From: Oscillospiraceae bacterium
GTDB taxonomy: Bacteria; Bacillota; Clostridia; Oscillospirales; Ruminococcaceae
DNA length: 64,000 bases
Reading direction: 5' to 3'
Assembly (NCBI GenBank): GCA_016281125.1
Contig: JAEEIA010000010.1
Coordinates: 1-64,000 of the forward strand
Each line of letters opens with the position of its first letter. Positions within the stretch are counted from its first letter, which is position 1. The translations under genes and the position numbers were made by a program. The notes beneath the pieces are model-generated. The model was not told the origin of the DNA. It was given only the letters and a program-made list of their open reading frames with translations, and did no database searches. Shown here piece by piece: positions 37,805-46,432 of this stretch.

Positions 37805-39442
37805 ATGCCGATTATTGACATTCTGGAACGCAATGCCGCGCTGTACGGAAATGATACAGCACTTGTCGAACTGAATCCCGCGGTCATTGAGCCGCGCAGA
37901 GTCACATGGAAAGAATACGAGCTCATTGAGCCGCGCCGCCCCAATATCTACCGCCGCGAAATCACCTGGAAGGTCTTTAACGAAAAAGCCAACCGCTTTG
38001 CACACTTCCTGATCTCCCGCGGTGTCAAAAAGGGCGACAAGGTTGCGATTCTGCTCATGAACTGCATCGAGTGGCTGCCGATCTATTTCGGCATTCTGAA
38101 AGTCGGTGCGCTTGCGGTGCCGCTGAATTTCCGCTATGCCGCAAGCGAAATTGAATACTGCGTCGGGCTGGCGGATGTTTCCGTGCTCGTGTTCGGACCG
38201 GAATTCATCGGCAGAGTCGAGGAACTGGTCGATACCATGGGCAATGACAAGATGCTGCTGTATGTCGGTCAGGGCTGCCCCGGCTTTGCGGAGAGCTATG
38301 ACACGCTGACAGCCAACTGCCCCAGCACCACGCCTGCCGTCATGCTGACGGATCAGGACGATGCCGCGATCTATTTCTCCTCCGGCACAACCGGCTTCCC
38401 GAAGGCAATCCTGCACAATCACGAGAGCCTGATGCACGCCTGCAAGGTCGAGCAGGCGCACCACGGCCAGACCAAGGATGATGTGTTCCTCTGCATCCCG
38501 CCGCTCTATCACACCGGCGCAAAGATGCACTGGTTCGGCAGCTTCCTGGTCGGCGGCAAGGCGGTGCTGCTGAGCGGCGTCACCCCGAACGTGATTCTCG
38601 ATGCGGTTTCCTCCGAAAAATGTACGATCGTCTGGCTGCTTGTACCGTGGGCACAGGATATTCTGGACGCAATCGAAAGCGGCAGGGTTTCCCTCAGCGA
38701 CTACGAGCTTTCGCAGTGGCGGCTCATGCACATCGGTGCGCAGCCTGTCCCGCCCAGCCTGATTACGCGCTGGAAAAAATACTTCCCGAATCATCAGTAT
38801 GACACGAACTACGGCCTGAGCGAGTCCATCGGCCCGGGCGCGCTGCACCTCGGCGTGGAGAATATCCACAAGGTCGGCGCAATCGGCAAGGCCGGCTTCG
38901 GCTGGGAGAGCAAAATCACAGACGAATCGGGCGAGATCGTCCCGCGCGGCGAGGTCGGCGAGCTCTGCGTCAAGGGCCCGGGCGTCATGACCTGCTACTA
39001 TCATGATGAAGAAGCGACCAAGCAGGTGCTGACCGAAGACGGCTGGCTCCGCACCGGCGATATGGCGCGCGAGGACGAGGACGGCTTCGTGTTCCTCGTG
39101 GATCGCAAGAAGGACGTCATCATTACCGGCGGCGAGAATCTCTATCCGGTTCAGATCGAGGACTTCATCCGCTCCAACAGCAAGGTCAAGGACGTCGCCG
39201 TCATCGGCCTGCCCGACAAGCGCCTCGGCGAAATCGCAGCAGCGATCATCGCCCTCAAGGAGGACTGCACCTGCACCGAAGAGGAGATGAACAAGTTCTG
39301 CGAGGCACTGCCGCGCTACAAGCGCCCGCGCAAGATCATCTTCGCGGATGTGCCGCGCAATCCCACCGGCAAAATCGAAAAGCCGAAGCTCCGCAAGATG
39401 TACGGCGCTGAAAAGCTGGTCGCAGAACAGAACCAAAGCTGA
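37805..39442 (+). CDS. AMP-forming acyl-CoA synthetase / ligase
   Basis: The 545-residue protein belongs to the ANL (AMP-binding) superfamily. It has the P-loop-like YFSSGTTGFPKAI, the YGLSE adenine motif, the hinge WLRTGDMAREDEDG, and the C-terminal RKKDVIITGGENLYPVQIED and PRNPTGKIEKPKLRK, whose Lys is needed for adenylate formation. Such enzymes activate carboxylic acids to acyl-AMP and then to acyl-CoA. The N-terminal region contains a partly duplicated segment (EPRRVTWKEYELIEPRRPN, then REITWKVFNEKANRF), which is unusual. AAAGGA stands nine bases before ATG 37805. The chain length or aromatic nature of the substrate cannot be told. Confidence 0.92.
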   Translation: MPIIDILERNAALYGNDTALVELNPAVIEPRRVTWKEYELIEPRRPNIYRREITWKVFNEKANRFAHFLISRGVKKGDKVAILLMNCIEWLPIYFGILKVGALAVPLNFRYAASEIEYCVGLADVSVLVFGPEFIGRVEELVDTMGNDKMLLYVGQGCPGFAESYDTLTANCPSTTPAVMLTDQDDAAIYFSSGTTGFPKAILHNHESLMHACKVEQAHHGQTKDDVFLCIPPLYHTGAKMHWFGSFLVGGKAVLLSGVTPNVILDAVSSEKCTIVWLLVPWAQDILDAIESGRVSLSDYELSQWRLMHIGAQPVPPSLITRWKKYFPNHQYDTNYGLSESIGPGALHLGVENIHKVGAIGKAGFGWESKITDESGEIVPRGEVGELCVKGPGVMTCYYHDEEATKQVLTEDGWLRTGDMAREDEDGFVFLVDRKKDVIITGGENLYPVQIEDFIRSNSKVKDVAVIGLPDKRLGEIAAAIIALKEDCTCTEEEMNKFCEALPRYKRPRKIIFADVPRNPTGKIEKPKLRKMYGAEKLVAEQNQS

Positions 39443-39456
39443 GAATATGATAACAC

Positions 39457-39496
39457 ACCCGCCCGCAGATACTGAATGTCTGCGGGCGGGTTGTTT
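39457..39496 (+). terminator. Terminator of the acyl-CoA synthetase gene
   Basis: ACCCGCCCGCAGA and TCTGCGGGCGGGT form a perfect 13-base stem with a 9-base loop, followed by TGTTTG. Confidence 0.85.
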
Positions 39497-39661
39497 GTAA
39501 TATGACAGATATCTCAACAATCTGCACAAAGCGGCCTGCCTTGTTTTATGCAAAACACAGATTTTCCGCCATACAGCGAAAAAACGGCGCAAATTCGTCA
39601 ACAATGTGCTATAATAGAAAGGTACCGACTTTTTTCGATCACATTGTATTGGAGGCCGGAT

Positions 39662-40627
39662 ATGAAAGTCACGATCTGCTCCCGCAGGGATATGGAAACG
39701 CTGACAGTGCGCGGCGAATTTCCGAAAAATACTGCGGTCATCAGCTTTTATGATTCGCCGGACAAGCGGATGCGCAGTGCGCATTATACCGTGCCGGATT
39801 ATTCCCGCTTACAGTGCCGGGTCTATCAGGCGGCGGTCGATGATCTTGACCCGAAGGATCTGAGCAACTACGGGCTGACTGTTGAGAGCTTCTTCCCGGA
39901 GGCCGACGACATTGCAGCGTTTATCTATGAGGTTTACCGCGCTGGTGAGGACATCATCTGCCAGTGCGACTACGGCGACAGCCTCTCCGCCGGATGCGCC
40001 GCCGCCATCAAGGAGCATTTCTCCCACGACGGCATTTCGGTCTTTGCTGATTACCGGCTCTGCCCGAACCAGATGGTCTACAACAAAATCCACGACGCAC
40101 TGGATAAATACCAGCGCTATGAAAGCAGCGAGTATTATTACTGCGCCAAGCCCGATGAAATCCGTTCCCGCATGGAGCAGGTTCCCGGCTTCGGCGAAAT
40201 TGCGGATACGCTCAGCTTTTCCGACAAGACCGCCTGCATCGACGCCAAGGAGAAGCTGGAAGCATTCCTGAAAGAACAGGATCAGCTCTGCACCGCTTGG
40301 GAGGACGCTATGCGCGGCTTTGCGGAGCACCGACCGCGGCGGTTCATCTCGCTGCGCATGACGCAGACGCAGTGGATCTCCGGCGGCGCCGAGAGCGGCC
40401 CGGTGATTGTCCGCAAGGCGTTTTACTACGCGGGCGAGGAAATCAACATGCAGATGCGCCTGTTCCGGATCCGGCAGGAGCGCCGCCGCCACCGGGATAT
40501 TCTCCGGCGGGACGTGCTGTTCGGAAAATGCGGTCTGCGGGAATTTGACGTGCTCGGCGTGATGGTCTGGGACGCGGATGAACGGCAGATCGCCGTGACC
40601 CCGCTCATTATGACGAATATGGTATAA
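39662..40627 (+). CDS. Protein-tyrosine-phosphatase-fold protein lacking the catalytic Arg, with unknown C-terminal domain
   Basis: The 321-residue protein has an N-terminal part that resembles small predicted tyrosine phosphatases (COG5350-like). The segment IICQCDYGDSLSAGCAAAI takes the place of the HCxxGxSRS loop: C102 is present, but position +6, which should be Arg, is L108. The later CPNQMVYNKI segment matches the PN-x2-VY stretch of that group. The C-terminal half (about 170-321) is not recognised; it contains a long basic helix (FRIRQERRRHRDILRRD). GGAGG precedes ATG 39662. It is probably a phosphate-binding or inactive phosphatase relative. The identification of the first domain is by eye. 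Confidence 0.6.
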   Translation: MKVTICSRRDMETLTVRGEFPKNTAVISFYDSPDKRMRSAHYTVPDYSRLQCRVYQAAVDDLDPKDLSNYGLTVESFFPEADDIAAFIYEVYRAGEDIICQCDYGDSLSAGCAAAIKEHFSHDGISVFADYRLCPNQMVYNKIHDALDKYQRYESSEYYYCAKPDEIRSRMEQVPGFGEIADTLSFSDKTACIDAKEKLEAFLKEQDQLCTAWEDAMRGFAEHRPRRFISLRMTQTQWISGGAESGPVIVRKAFYYAGEEINMQMRLFRIRQERRRHRDILRRDVLFGKCGLREFDVLGVMVWDADERQIAVTPLIMTNMV

Positions 40628-40630
40628 AAA

Positions 40631-40662
40631 GCAGCACCTCTGGACTTTCAGAGGTGCTGTTC
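40631..40662 (+). terminator. Terminator behind the phosphatase-fold gene
   Basis: CAGCACCTCTG and CAGAGGTGCTG form an 11-base stem around a short loop; only a weak T stretch follows. Confidence 0.6.
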
Positions 40663-40674
40663 AGCTTTCAATCA

Positions 40675-40868
40675 AGGGATCGCTGCGCGATGATTTATAA
40701 TGGACTCCGCCGAAGCCTGCCAAAGGCCACTGCCCCTTTGGGATCTCACAATAATAAAATCAAAGCAAATGCATCACTTTTATCAAAATGGGATTCTTAA
40801 GGGCTACTAGCCCTTAAGCGGGGGTTTGGGGGCAGCGCCCCCATTATGAATCCATCGGAGATACCGCT
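40675..40868. repeat. Dispersed hairpin-rich repeat, copy C
   Basis: It begins with GGGATCGCTGCGCGATGATT and ends with ATGAATCCATCGGAGATACC, the reverse complement of the left end of copy A. Inside, in inverted orientation to copy A, lie CTTAAGGGCTACTAGCCCTT and GGGGGCAGCGCCCCC. Confidence 0.8.
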
Positions 40869-40878
40869 GAAAAACTGC

Positions 40879-40907
40879 TTGCATTTTCCGTCGGAATATG
40901 GTATACT
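40879..40907 (+). promoter_or_regulatory. Promoter of the cysteine synthase homologue
   Basis: TTGCAT (40879-40884), 17 bases, TATACT (40902-40907). It starts just beside the end of repeat copy C. Confidence 0.7.
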
Positions 40908-40953
40908 GATAGAGTTGACCTATCACTGAGCGAAAAATGTATCGGAGGAATCT

Positions 40954-41976
40954 ATGAATACCGTACAGGACAATACCGCAGCGGAACGGTTTGCGCGGTT
41001 GGACGCGCTGATCGGGGAAACCCCGCTGCTTGAAATTTCCATGCTGTACCGCGGCGAACCGCGCACGGTCTATGCCAAGGCGGAGGCGTTCAATCTGAGC
41101 GGCAGCATCAAGGATCGCGTTGCATATCACATTCTGAAAAAGGCGTATGCAGCCGGTACGATTGCCCCCGGCGACATCATTGCGGAGGCGACCAGCGGAA
41201 ACACCGGCATTGCGTTTGCGGCAGTCGGTGCGGCGCTCGGGCATCCCGTCGTGATCTATATGCCGGACTGGATGAGCGTGGAGCGCATCAACCTCATGCG
41301 CAGCTACGGCGCAGAGGTGCGGCTTGTTTCCGCGGAGCAGGGCGGCTTTCAGGGCTCGATCCGGCTGACCGAGGCGCTCGCGGAGCAGGGGCATGTGTTC
41401 CTGCCGTGCCAGTTCTCCAATGAGGACAACGCCGAAGCGCATGAGCTGCTGACCGGCCCGGAGATCGTCCGGCAGCTTGCGGCCTGCGGCAAAACCGCAG
41501 ACGCCGTTGTGGCTGGCGTCGGAACCGGCGGCACGGTCATGGGCATCGGAAGGGCGCTGCGGCGTGTCAATCCGGACTGCGCGATGTTCCCGCTGGAGCC
41601 GCTGAATTCTCCGACGCTTTCGACCGGCTATAAGACCGGAAAGCATCGGATTCAGGGCATTTCCGATGAATTCATCCCGCCGATCTGCCATATGGACGAG
41701 GCGACCGGCGTGGTTTCGGTTGACGATATTGATTCGATCCGCATGGCACAGATGCTTGCGCGGAAGCTCGGCATCGGCGTCGGCATCAGCTCCGGCGCGA
41801 ATCTGCTCGGCTGCCTGATTGCCGGTGACCGCATCGGCGCGGACAAGACAATCGTGACCGTATTCGCGGATGATAACAAGAAATACCTTTCGACGGATTA
41901 CTGCGAGGAGTTCCCCGCCGATGAAAGCTGCATGACTGCGCATATTGAGCTGCTCAGCGCACGCTCTGTCCGGTGA
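40954..41976 (+). CDS. Cysteine synthase family PLP enzyme
   Basis: The 340-residue protein is a fold-type II PLP enzyme. NLSGSIKDRVAYHI contains the Lys that binds PLP, EATSGNTGIAFAAVG is the substrate-binding Asn loop, and GVGTGGTVMGIG grips the PLP phosphate. This pattern belongs to O-acetylserine sulfhydrylases and cystathionine beta-synthase-like enzymes. The usual NPGG before the Lys is NLSG here, and a C-terminal extension of about 25 residues holds two Cys (DYCEEFPADESCMTAHIE). The most likely reaction is cysteine formation from O-acetylserine and sulfide, but related amino acid synthases cannot be excluded. CGGAGGA precedes the ATG. Confidence 0.88.
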   Translation: MNTVQDNTAAERFARLDALIGETPLLEISMLYRGEPRTVYAKAEAFNLSGSIKDRVAYHILKKAYAAGTIAPGDIIAEATSGNTGIAFAAVGAALGHPVVIYMPDWMSVERINLMRSYGAEVRLVSAEQGGFQGSIRLTEALAEQGHVFLPCQFSNEDNAEAHELLTGPEIVRQLAACGKTADAVVAGVGTGGTVMGIGRALRRVNPDCAMFPLEPLNSPTLSTGYKTGKHRIQGISDEFIPPICHMDEATGVVSVDDIDSIRMAQMLARKLGIGVGISSGANLLGCLIAGDRIGADKTIVTVFADDNKKYLSTDYCEEFPADESCMTAHIELLSARSVR

Positions 41977-41985
41977 CGGAAAGTG

Positions 41986-42248
41986 CCTCCGGCGGATTCA
42001 TAATGGGGGCGCCGCCCCAATACCCCTGCTTAAGGGCTACTAGCCCTTAAGAATCCCATTTTGTATCAAAGTGAAGTCAAAATAAAAGTTTCGGTCAAGC
42101 CTTTTCAAAGGCTTGCGGAGTCCAGAGGCAGAGCCTCTGGTCGCTCACCGCAGTGAGCGAAACACTCCGGCATATCAGGAGCTCCGCAAGAGGGGACGCC
42201 CTGCGATAGAGGGCGTCCCCTTTCATAAATCCATCGGAGATACCGCTT
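41986..42248 (+). repeat. Dispersed hairpin-rich repeat, copy D
   Basis: The left end CTCCGGCGGATTCATAATGG and the right end TCATAAATCCATCGGAGATA are inverted copies with a few changes. Between them lie the CTTAAGGGCTACTAGCCCTT near-palindrome, CAAGCCTTTTCAAAGGCTTG, TCGCTCACCGCAGTGAGCGA and GGGGACGCCCTGCGATAGAG with its partner. This is the most complete copy, about 260 bases. Confidence 0.82.
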
Positions 42249-42258
42249 TATTTACAGA

Positions 42259-42297
42259 ACAAGGCGCTGACCGCAGCAGTCAGCGCCTTGTTTATTT
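42259..42297. terminator. Terminator between repeat D and the anti-sigma-like gene
   Basis: ACAAGGCGCTGAC and GTCAGCGCCTTGT form a perfect 13-base stem with loop CGCAGCA, followed by TTATTTATG. It lies between converging transcripts. Confidence 0.8.
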
Positions 42298-42314
42298 ATG
42301 ATACTGTCAGAATT

Positions 42315-43733
42315 TCAGTCAACGTACCAGGTCCAGTTTACTTCAGCGGGCTTTTCGGTGGCTCTGCTTATTGTACCGGAAATTGAGAGCTGCCACTGAT
42401 CCGCAGAATCCGCAAACCAGGATGCAGGTGTTTCAGCGTTCAGCGGGATCATCACACGCACCTTACCCTGTACATCCGCCGGAACCAGCGCTGCTTCGAT
42501 CCGGATGCCGTTCTCCGTGATCTCAACGCGGCGCACCTCCGGAACATAGCCGTCTGCCTCGTACATAAACCAGAGGTAATGTGCGGAATCCGCATGCTTG
42601 TCAAGCCAGAGGAAACCGTCGTTGTCTTCGGCATAGAGCGCCCGGTCGCCGTCCGCCATGCGCCGGTTCTTCCATGCGGCTGCGCTTTCGTGATGCAGTG
42701 CGGTATCAAACGTCTGATACTGGTCGCTGTTCCACTGATAGATAAAGGAAGGTGCAGGGAGCGTTTTGAGTGCCGGAACGTATGGTTCAGGATCGCTGCC
42801 GGTCGCAAGGAATGCTTTTTCCATATCCGCATTCAACGGTGTGACGATATCGTGGCGATCCCATCGGTAGGTGCCGGCGGTCGCCTTTTTACCGTTCTTA
42901 TCATTGACCAGATAAAGGGTAAATTCGTCATCGCTGACGCCGGTTCGGATCAGTGCAAACTCAAAAACGCCGCATTCTTTTTCCGGGATCAGTTGGGGTG
43001 CGTCGAGGCGAACCGCGCCGTCGGAAATTTCAAAACGAAATTCTCCGCTGATATTTTCAGGAATGTCGATTTTCAGATGCGTGATTCTGGTGAGCGCATC
43101 TTTCGTGACCGGCTTCGGCGGATCGGTTTCTTCCGGCGGAGCGGTCGTTTTCGGAACAGCTGTTTCCGGCTTTGCCGTAGTCTGAGGATCGGCATTTGTC
43201 TGATCTGCTGCGGGATCCGTGTTCTGCGCATCTGCAACCGGGACAGCATTGCTGCGCGAGGCCGTCGTCTGTCCGGCGATATATGACACCCTGTGCGTGC
43301 CGAGTCCCGTATCTACAAACGGCAGATGTACCGCGGACGCCGGATTGCCGGGCGCGGTCGTCACGGCGGGCTGTCCGGTGACCTGCTCTGCTGCACTGTC
43401 CTGTGCCGGTTCGCTGGCAAATTGAACTGCGACATTGCTGCTCATCTCGACGGTATCGCCGGTATTCCTGATCAGGAATGCAAGTCCGGTCACGACGGCG
43501 GCACATGCCGCAACGCTGCATGCCGTCAGCATGGCTGTGATGAGCCGCGGACGCTTTGTCTGCCGGATGGTCACGGCAGGAACGCGGACTTCGGTTTCAG
43601 GCTGCCCGCCGCGGATTTTGCTGAGCACCCCGCTCACATCCGGCCGGGATTCGGCCTGCACAGAGGGCGCAGCCGCTTCCAGCATATCCGGACGAGCTTC
43701 TTCCAGAGCGTGCATCAGTTCGGTTGTTTTCAT
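42315..43733 (-). CDS. Single-pass membrane protein, probable anti-sigma factor
   Basis: The 472-residue protein has a cytoplasmic N-terminus of about 62 residues, one membrane helix (about 66-88), a Pro/Thr/Ala-rich linker (about 100-210) and an exported C-terminal part (about 210-472) that is not recognised. The C-terminal part has many aromatic residues and two similar beta-rich stretches. Its start overlaps the stop of the ECF sigma factor gene by four bases, the usual arrangement of a sigma factor with its membrane-bound inhibitor. The cytoplasmic part is short and does not show a clear zinc-type anti-sigma motif. A role as sensor of an extracellular signal is inferred from context. Confidence 0.7.
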   Translation of the reverse strand: MKTTELMHALEEARPDMLEAAAPSVQAESRPDVSGVLSKIRGGQPETEVRVPAVTIRQTKRPRLITAMLTACSVAACAAVVTGLAFLIRNTGDTVEMSSNVAVQFASEPAQDSAAEQVTGQPAVTTAPGNPASAVHLPFVDTGLGTHRVSYIAGQTTASRSNAVPVADAQNTDPAADQTNADPQTTAKPETAVPKTTAPPEETDPPKPVTKDALTRITHLKIDIPENISGEFRFEISDGAVRLDAPQLIPEKECGVFEFALIRTGVSDDEFTLYLVNDKNGKKATAGTYRWDRHDIVTPLNADMEKAFLATGSDPEPYVPALKTLPAPSFIYQWNSDQYQTFDTALHHESAAAWKNRRMADGDRALYAEDNDGFLWLDKHADSAHYLWFMYEADGYVPEVRRVEITENGIRIEAALVPADVQGKVRVMIPLNAETPASWFADSADQWQLSISGTISRATEKPAEVNWTWYVD

Positions 43734-44287
43734 AGTAAATCCTCCTTCTCTAAATACTCCCGCAGCCGGTTCCGCAGCCGCATTAGCGTGACGCGCACGC
43801 GGGTTTCCGGAATCTGCATATCCTTTGCGATCTCCCGTGATGTCATCAGATACCAGTACCGTTTCAGCAGCATATTGCGCTGTTCTTCGGGCAGGTCATC
43901 CAGAAAACGGCCGATCGCGTGATTCAGCACCTGCTGTTCGGTCTGCCGCTGAATGTCATCCGGTGCGGCAATGACCGGTTCCAGCTCAGAAAGTGCTGCT
44001 GCATAGCGGTCGGCGCCGCGCTTTTTGCGGTTCCGCTGATCCAGGCGGTCGAGTGCCGCACGGCGTGTCAGCGTCAGCACGAATGCCTGAAAGTGTGTCG
44101 GGCTGGTTGGCGGGATCGCGTTCCAGAGGCGGAAATAGGCGTCGTTGACGACCTCCTCCGCGTCGGAACGGCTGCCGAGAATCTGTTCTGTGATGCGCAT
44201 ACAGAGCGCACCGTACTTCTCTGCGGTTTCCGCAACGGCACGCTCGTCCCGCGCGAAAAACAGTGCTATGATTTTGGGATCATCCAT
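43730..44287 (-). CDS. ECF-type RNA polymerase sigma factor
   Basis: The 185-residue protein has sigma region 2 (KYGALCMRITEQILGSRSDA, VVNDAYFRLWNAIPP) and region 4 (LPEEQRNMLLKRYWYLMTSR, PETRVRVTLMRLRNRLRE), with no regions 1 and 3, as in group IV sigma factors. It is cotranscribed with the membrane protein that follows. A promoter-like pair TGTAAC and CGACTA at 17 bases lies upstream and resembles ECF recognition sites, so the gene may activate itself. Its target genes are unknown; the cellulase, pectate lyase and LRR-dockerin promoters in this window look like ordinary sigma-A promoters. Confidence 0.92.
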   Translation of the reverse strand: MDDPKIIALFFARDERAVAETAEKYGALCMRITEQILGSRSDAEEVVNDAYFRLWNAIPPTSPTHFQAFVLTLTRRAALDRLDQRNRKKRGADRYAAALSELEPVIAAPDDIQRQTEQQVLNHAIGRFLDDLPEEQRNMLLKRYWYLMTSREIAKDMQIPETRVRVTLMRLRNRLREYLEKEDLL

Positions 44288-44323
44288 TGCAGTTACCGTC
44301 CTTCGGAGATATCTCTGTCAATA

Positions 44324-44352
44324 TAGTCGGCAAAAACGGGATCAGTGTTACA
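44324..44352 (-). promoter_or_regulatory. Candidate ECF-type autoregulated promoter
   Basis: On the minus strand TGTAAC (44347-44352), 17 bases, CGACTA (44324-44329). The AAC of the -35 and the CG of the -10 are common ECF promoter features. No good sigma-A pair was seen in the same place. Confidence 0.45.
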
Positions 44353-44391
44353 TGATCCGATAAAAACAGCGAGAGAGATGAATTTTGAATA

Positions 44392-44431
44392 ACAAAAAAC
44401 AGCCTGAGAACACAGGGTTCCCAGGCTGCTT
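44392..44431 (-). terminator. Terminator of the symporter gene
   Basis: On the minus strand CAGCCTGGGAAC and GTTCTCAGGCTG form a stem with one mismatch, followed by TTTTTTGTTATT. Confidence 0.75.
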
Positions 44432-44442
44432 TCATGTCAGAA

Positions 44443-46029
44443 TTACTTGTTGTATGCCGCGAATGCGTTTTCCACGGTTTCCTTCTCGCAGGGCTTGGTG
44501 AATGCCGAAATCACCGGAACCAGCACGATCGAGAGGATCATGAGCAGTGCGCCTGCATTGATCGGGGAGGCGAGGTTCAGCGGCAGACTTGCAGCCCATT
44601 TCACAATACCGCCGAAGCTGTCCTTGAAGAATGTGAAGATGCACATATGGGCGAGCGTCGAGATAACGCCGAGTGCAAAGCTGACCCATACAGCTGCCTT
44701 GGTTGTCTTTTTGCTGAACAGTGCCCACAGGAACGGGCCGAGGAACGAGCCGGAAAGTGCGCCCCAGGAGTAGCTCATCAGCGTGGTGATTGCCGCGTTC
44801 TTGTTCATCGCAATGATGACGGACAGCAGCAGGAAGAAGATAATCAGCACGCGCATGGTGACAAATTCCTTCTTTTCGTCCATCTTGCCCTTGGAGGCCG
44901 GACGGATCAGGTCATGCGTCAGCGTAGTGGAGGAGGTCAGCACCAGTGCGGAGAGCGTCGAGAGCGATGCGCTCAGCACCAGCACGACGACCAGACCGAT
45001 CAGCAGCGGCGGGAGCGCTGTCTGGAGCATGTTCGGAACCATTGCGTCAAATTCCAGCTTGCCGTTGGAGAGCTTCTGGATCACGTTCGTGCCGAGTCCT
45101 TCACCGGCTTCCGTCGTATTGAACAGACGGGTGAAGCCGCCGAGCAGGTAGCAGCCACCGGACACGATCAGGCAGAAGAATGTCGAGATAATCAGACCGC
45201 GCTTGATATCCTTTTCATCGCGGATCGCGTAGAACTTGTGCGTCATCTGCGGCAGACCCCATGTGCCGAGCGAGGTCAGCACGACGACGCCGAACAGGTT
45301 GATCGGATCCGGGCCGAAGGTCGCAGCCAGCTTGCCGTCCGGGACAGCGGTGATTGTTTTCAGCATGTCCACGGATGCGGAGAAGCCGCCGTTGTAATTG
45401 AGAATGCAGATCACAACCGCCGAGATGCCGACGAGCATGATCATGCCCTGAATGAAGTCGTTGACAGCCGTCGCGGAGTATCCGCCGAGCACAACGTAGA
45501 TCGCGCTCAGGATAGCCATTGCAATCATAACGTACTGATATGCGTTCGGGGAGGTCAGGTTGAACGCCATTGCAAACAGTCTGGAAAGGCCGTTATAGAC
45601 CGAAGCGGTGTAGGGGATCATGAACAGGAACACGATGACCGCCGCTGCTGTTTTCAGCTTGGGGCTGCCGTAGCGCTTCATGAAGAAGTCCGGCATGGTC
45701 TTGGCGTCAAGGTGCTTGGTCATCAGACGGGTGCGGCGTCCGAGCACGGCCCATGCGAGCGTTGCGCCGATCAGCGCATTGCCCACGCCGATCCACGCGG
45801 CGGAAACGCCGTAGCCCCAGCCGAACTGTCCGGCGTAGCCGATGAACACAACGGCGGAGAAGTAAGCCGTTCCGAATGCGAACGCGGTCATCCAGGGGCC
45901 GATCTTGTTGCCGCCGAACACGAAGTCGTTGACGCTCTTGGTCTTTTTGGATGTGATCACGCCGATGGAAACCATGACCGCGGCGTAAACCACGACCACG
46001 ATCAGCGTGATGATCTGTGATGCTGACAT
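44443..46029 (-). CDS. Sodium:solute symporter (SSS family, PutP-like)
   Basis: The 528-residue protein has about thirteen membrane helices and SSS-family signatures: SVNDFVFGGNKIGPWMTAFA near the N-terminus, FGTAYFSAVVFIGYAGQFGW, GGYSATAVNDFIQGMIML and SASLSTLSALVLTSSTTLTHD, which contains the conserved Ser residues of the sodium site. It most resembles proline/pantothenate-type symporters. ATG 46029 is preceded by GGGAGGCATTACCT. A consensus promoter lies upstream, so it is a single-gene unit. The substrate (amino acid, vitamin or monocarboxylate) cannot be told. Confidence 0.9.
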   Translation of the reverse strand: MSASQIITLIVVVVYAAVMVSIGVITSKKTKSVNDFVFGGNKIGPWMTAFAFGTAYFSAVVFIGYAGQFGWGYGVSAAWIGVGNALIGATLAWAVLGRRTRLMTKHLDAKTMPDFFMKRYGSPKLKTAAAVIVFLFMIPYTASVYNGLSRLFAMAFNLTSPNAYQYVMIAMAILSAIYVVLGGYSATAVNDFIQGMIMLVGISAVVICILNYNGGFSASVDMLKTITAVPDGKLAATFGPDPINLFGVVVLTSLGTWGLPQMTHKFYAIRDEKDIKRGLIISTFFCLIVSGGCYLLGGFTRLFNTTEAGEGLGTNVIQKLSNGKLEFDAMVPNMLQTALPPLLIGLVVVLVLSASLSTLSALVLTSSTTLTHDLIRPASKGKMDEKKEFVTMRVLIIFFLLLSVIIAMNKNAAITTLMSYSWGALSGSFLGPFLWALFSKKTTKAAVWVSFALGVISTLAHMCIFTFFKDSFGGIVKWAASLPLNLASPINAGALLMILSIVLVPVISAFTKPCEKETVENAFAAYNK

Positions 46030-46129
46030 AGGTAATGCCTCCCGAAATATATATAGTATATGTTGGGGTCGGCTGCGCACTTTTACGCTTTACAGCTTTT
46101 AGGCTGCACAGCTTTAACGCAGCAAAGTA

Positions 46130-46158
46130 ATTATAGCATATTTCGCCGGGATTGTCAA
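46130..46158 (-). promoter_or_regulatory. Promoter of the symporter gene
   Basis: On the minus strand TTGACA (46153-46158), 17 bases, TATAAT (46130-46135). Confidence 0.82.
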
Positions 46159-46397
46159 GCACCCGCAAAGATTCGGAAAGAAATACAAAATCTGTGCAAA
46201 AATCTTTTCTTTCTGCGCAAAATTGACAATGTGTGAAAACATATAGTATTATTATCGGGGTATTCTACGTGCAATTATTGCGAATGCCGAACGAAATACG
46301 CGCGGCATACCGCAAAACGTATGCGTTCTGGTTTTGTCTGTTTTATACAAAAAAATATGACTGGTTTATACAGTTCTTCCAAAGTTTCAAAAAACCC

Positions 46398-46426
46398 TTT
46401 ACAAGAAATCAATCTTGTATTATAAT
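46398..46426 (+). promoter_or_regulatory. Promoter of the GH9 cellulase gene
   Basis: TTTACA (46398-46403), 17 bases, TATAAT (46421-46426). A second candidate, TTGACA followed after 18 bases by TATTAT, lies near 46224-46253. The main promoter leaves a leader of about 238 bases. Confidence 0.72.
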
Positions 46427-46432
46427 GTAGTC

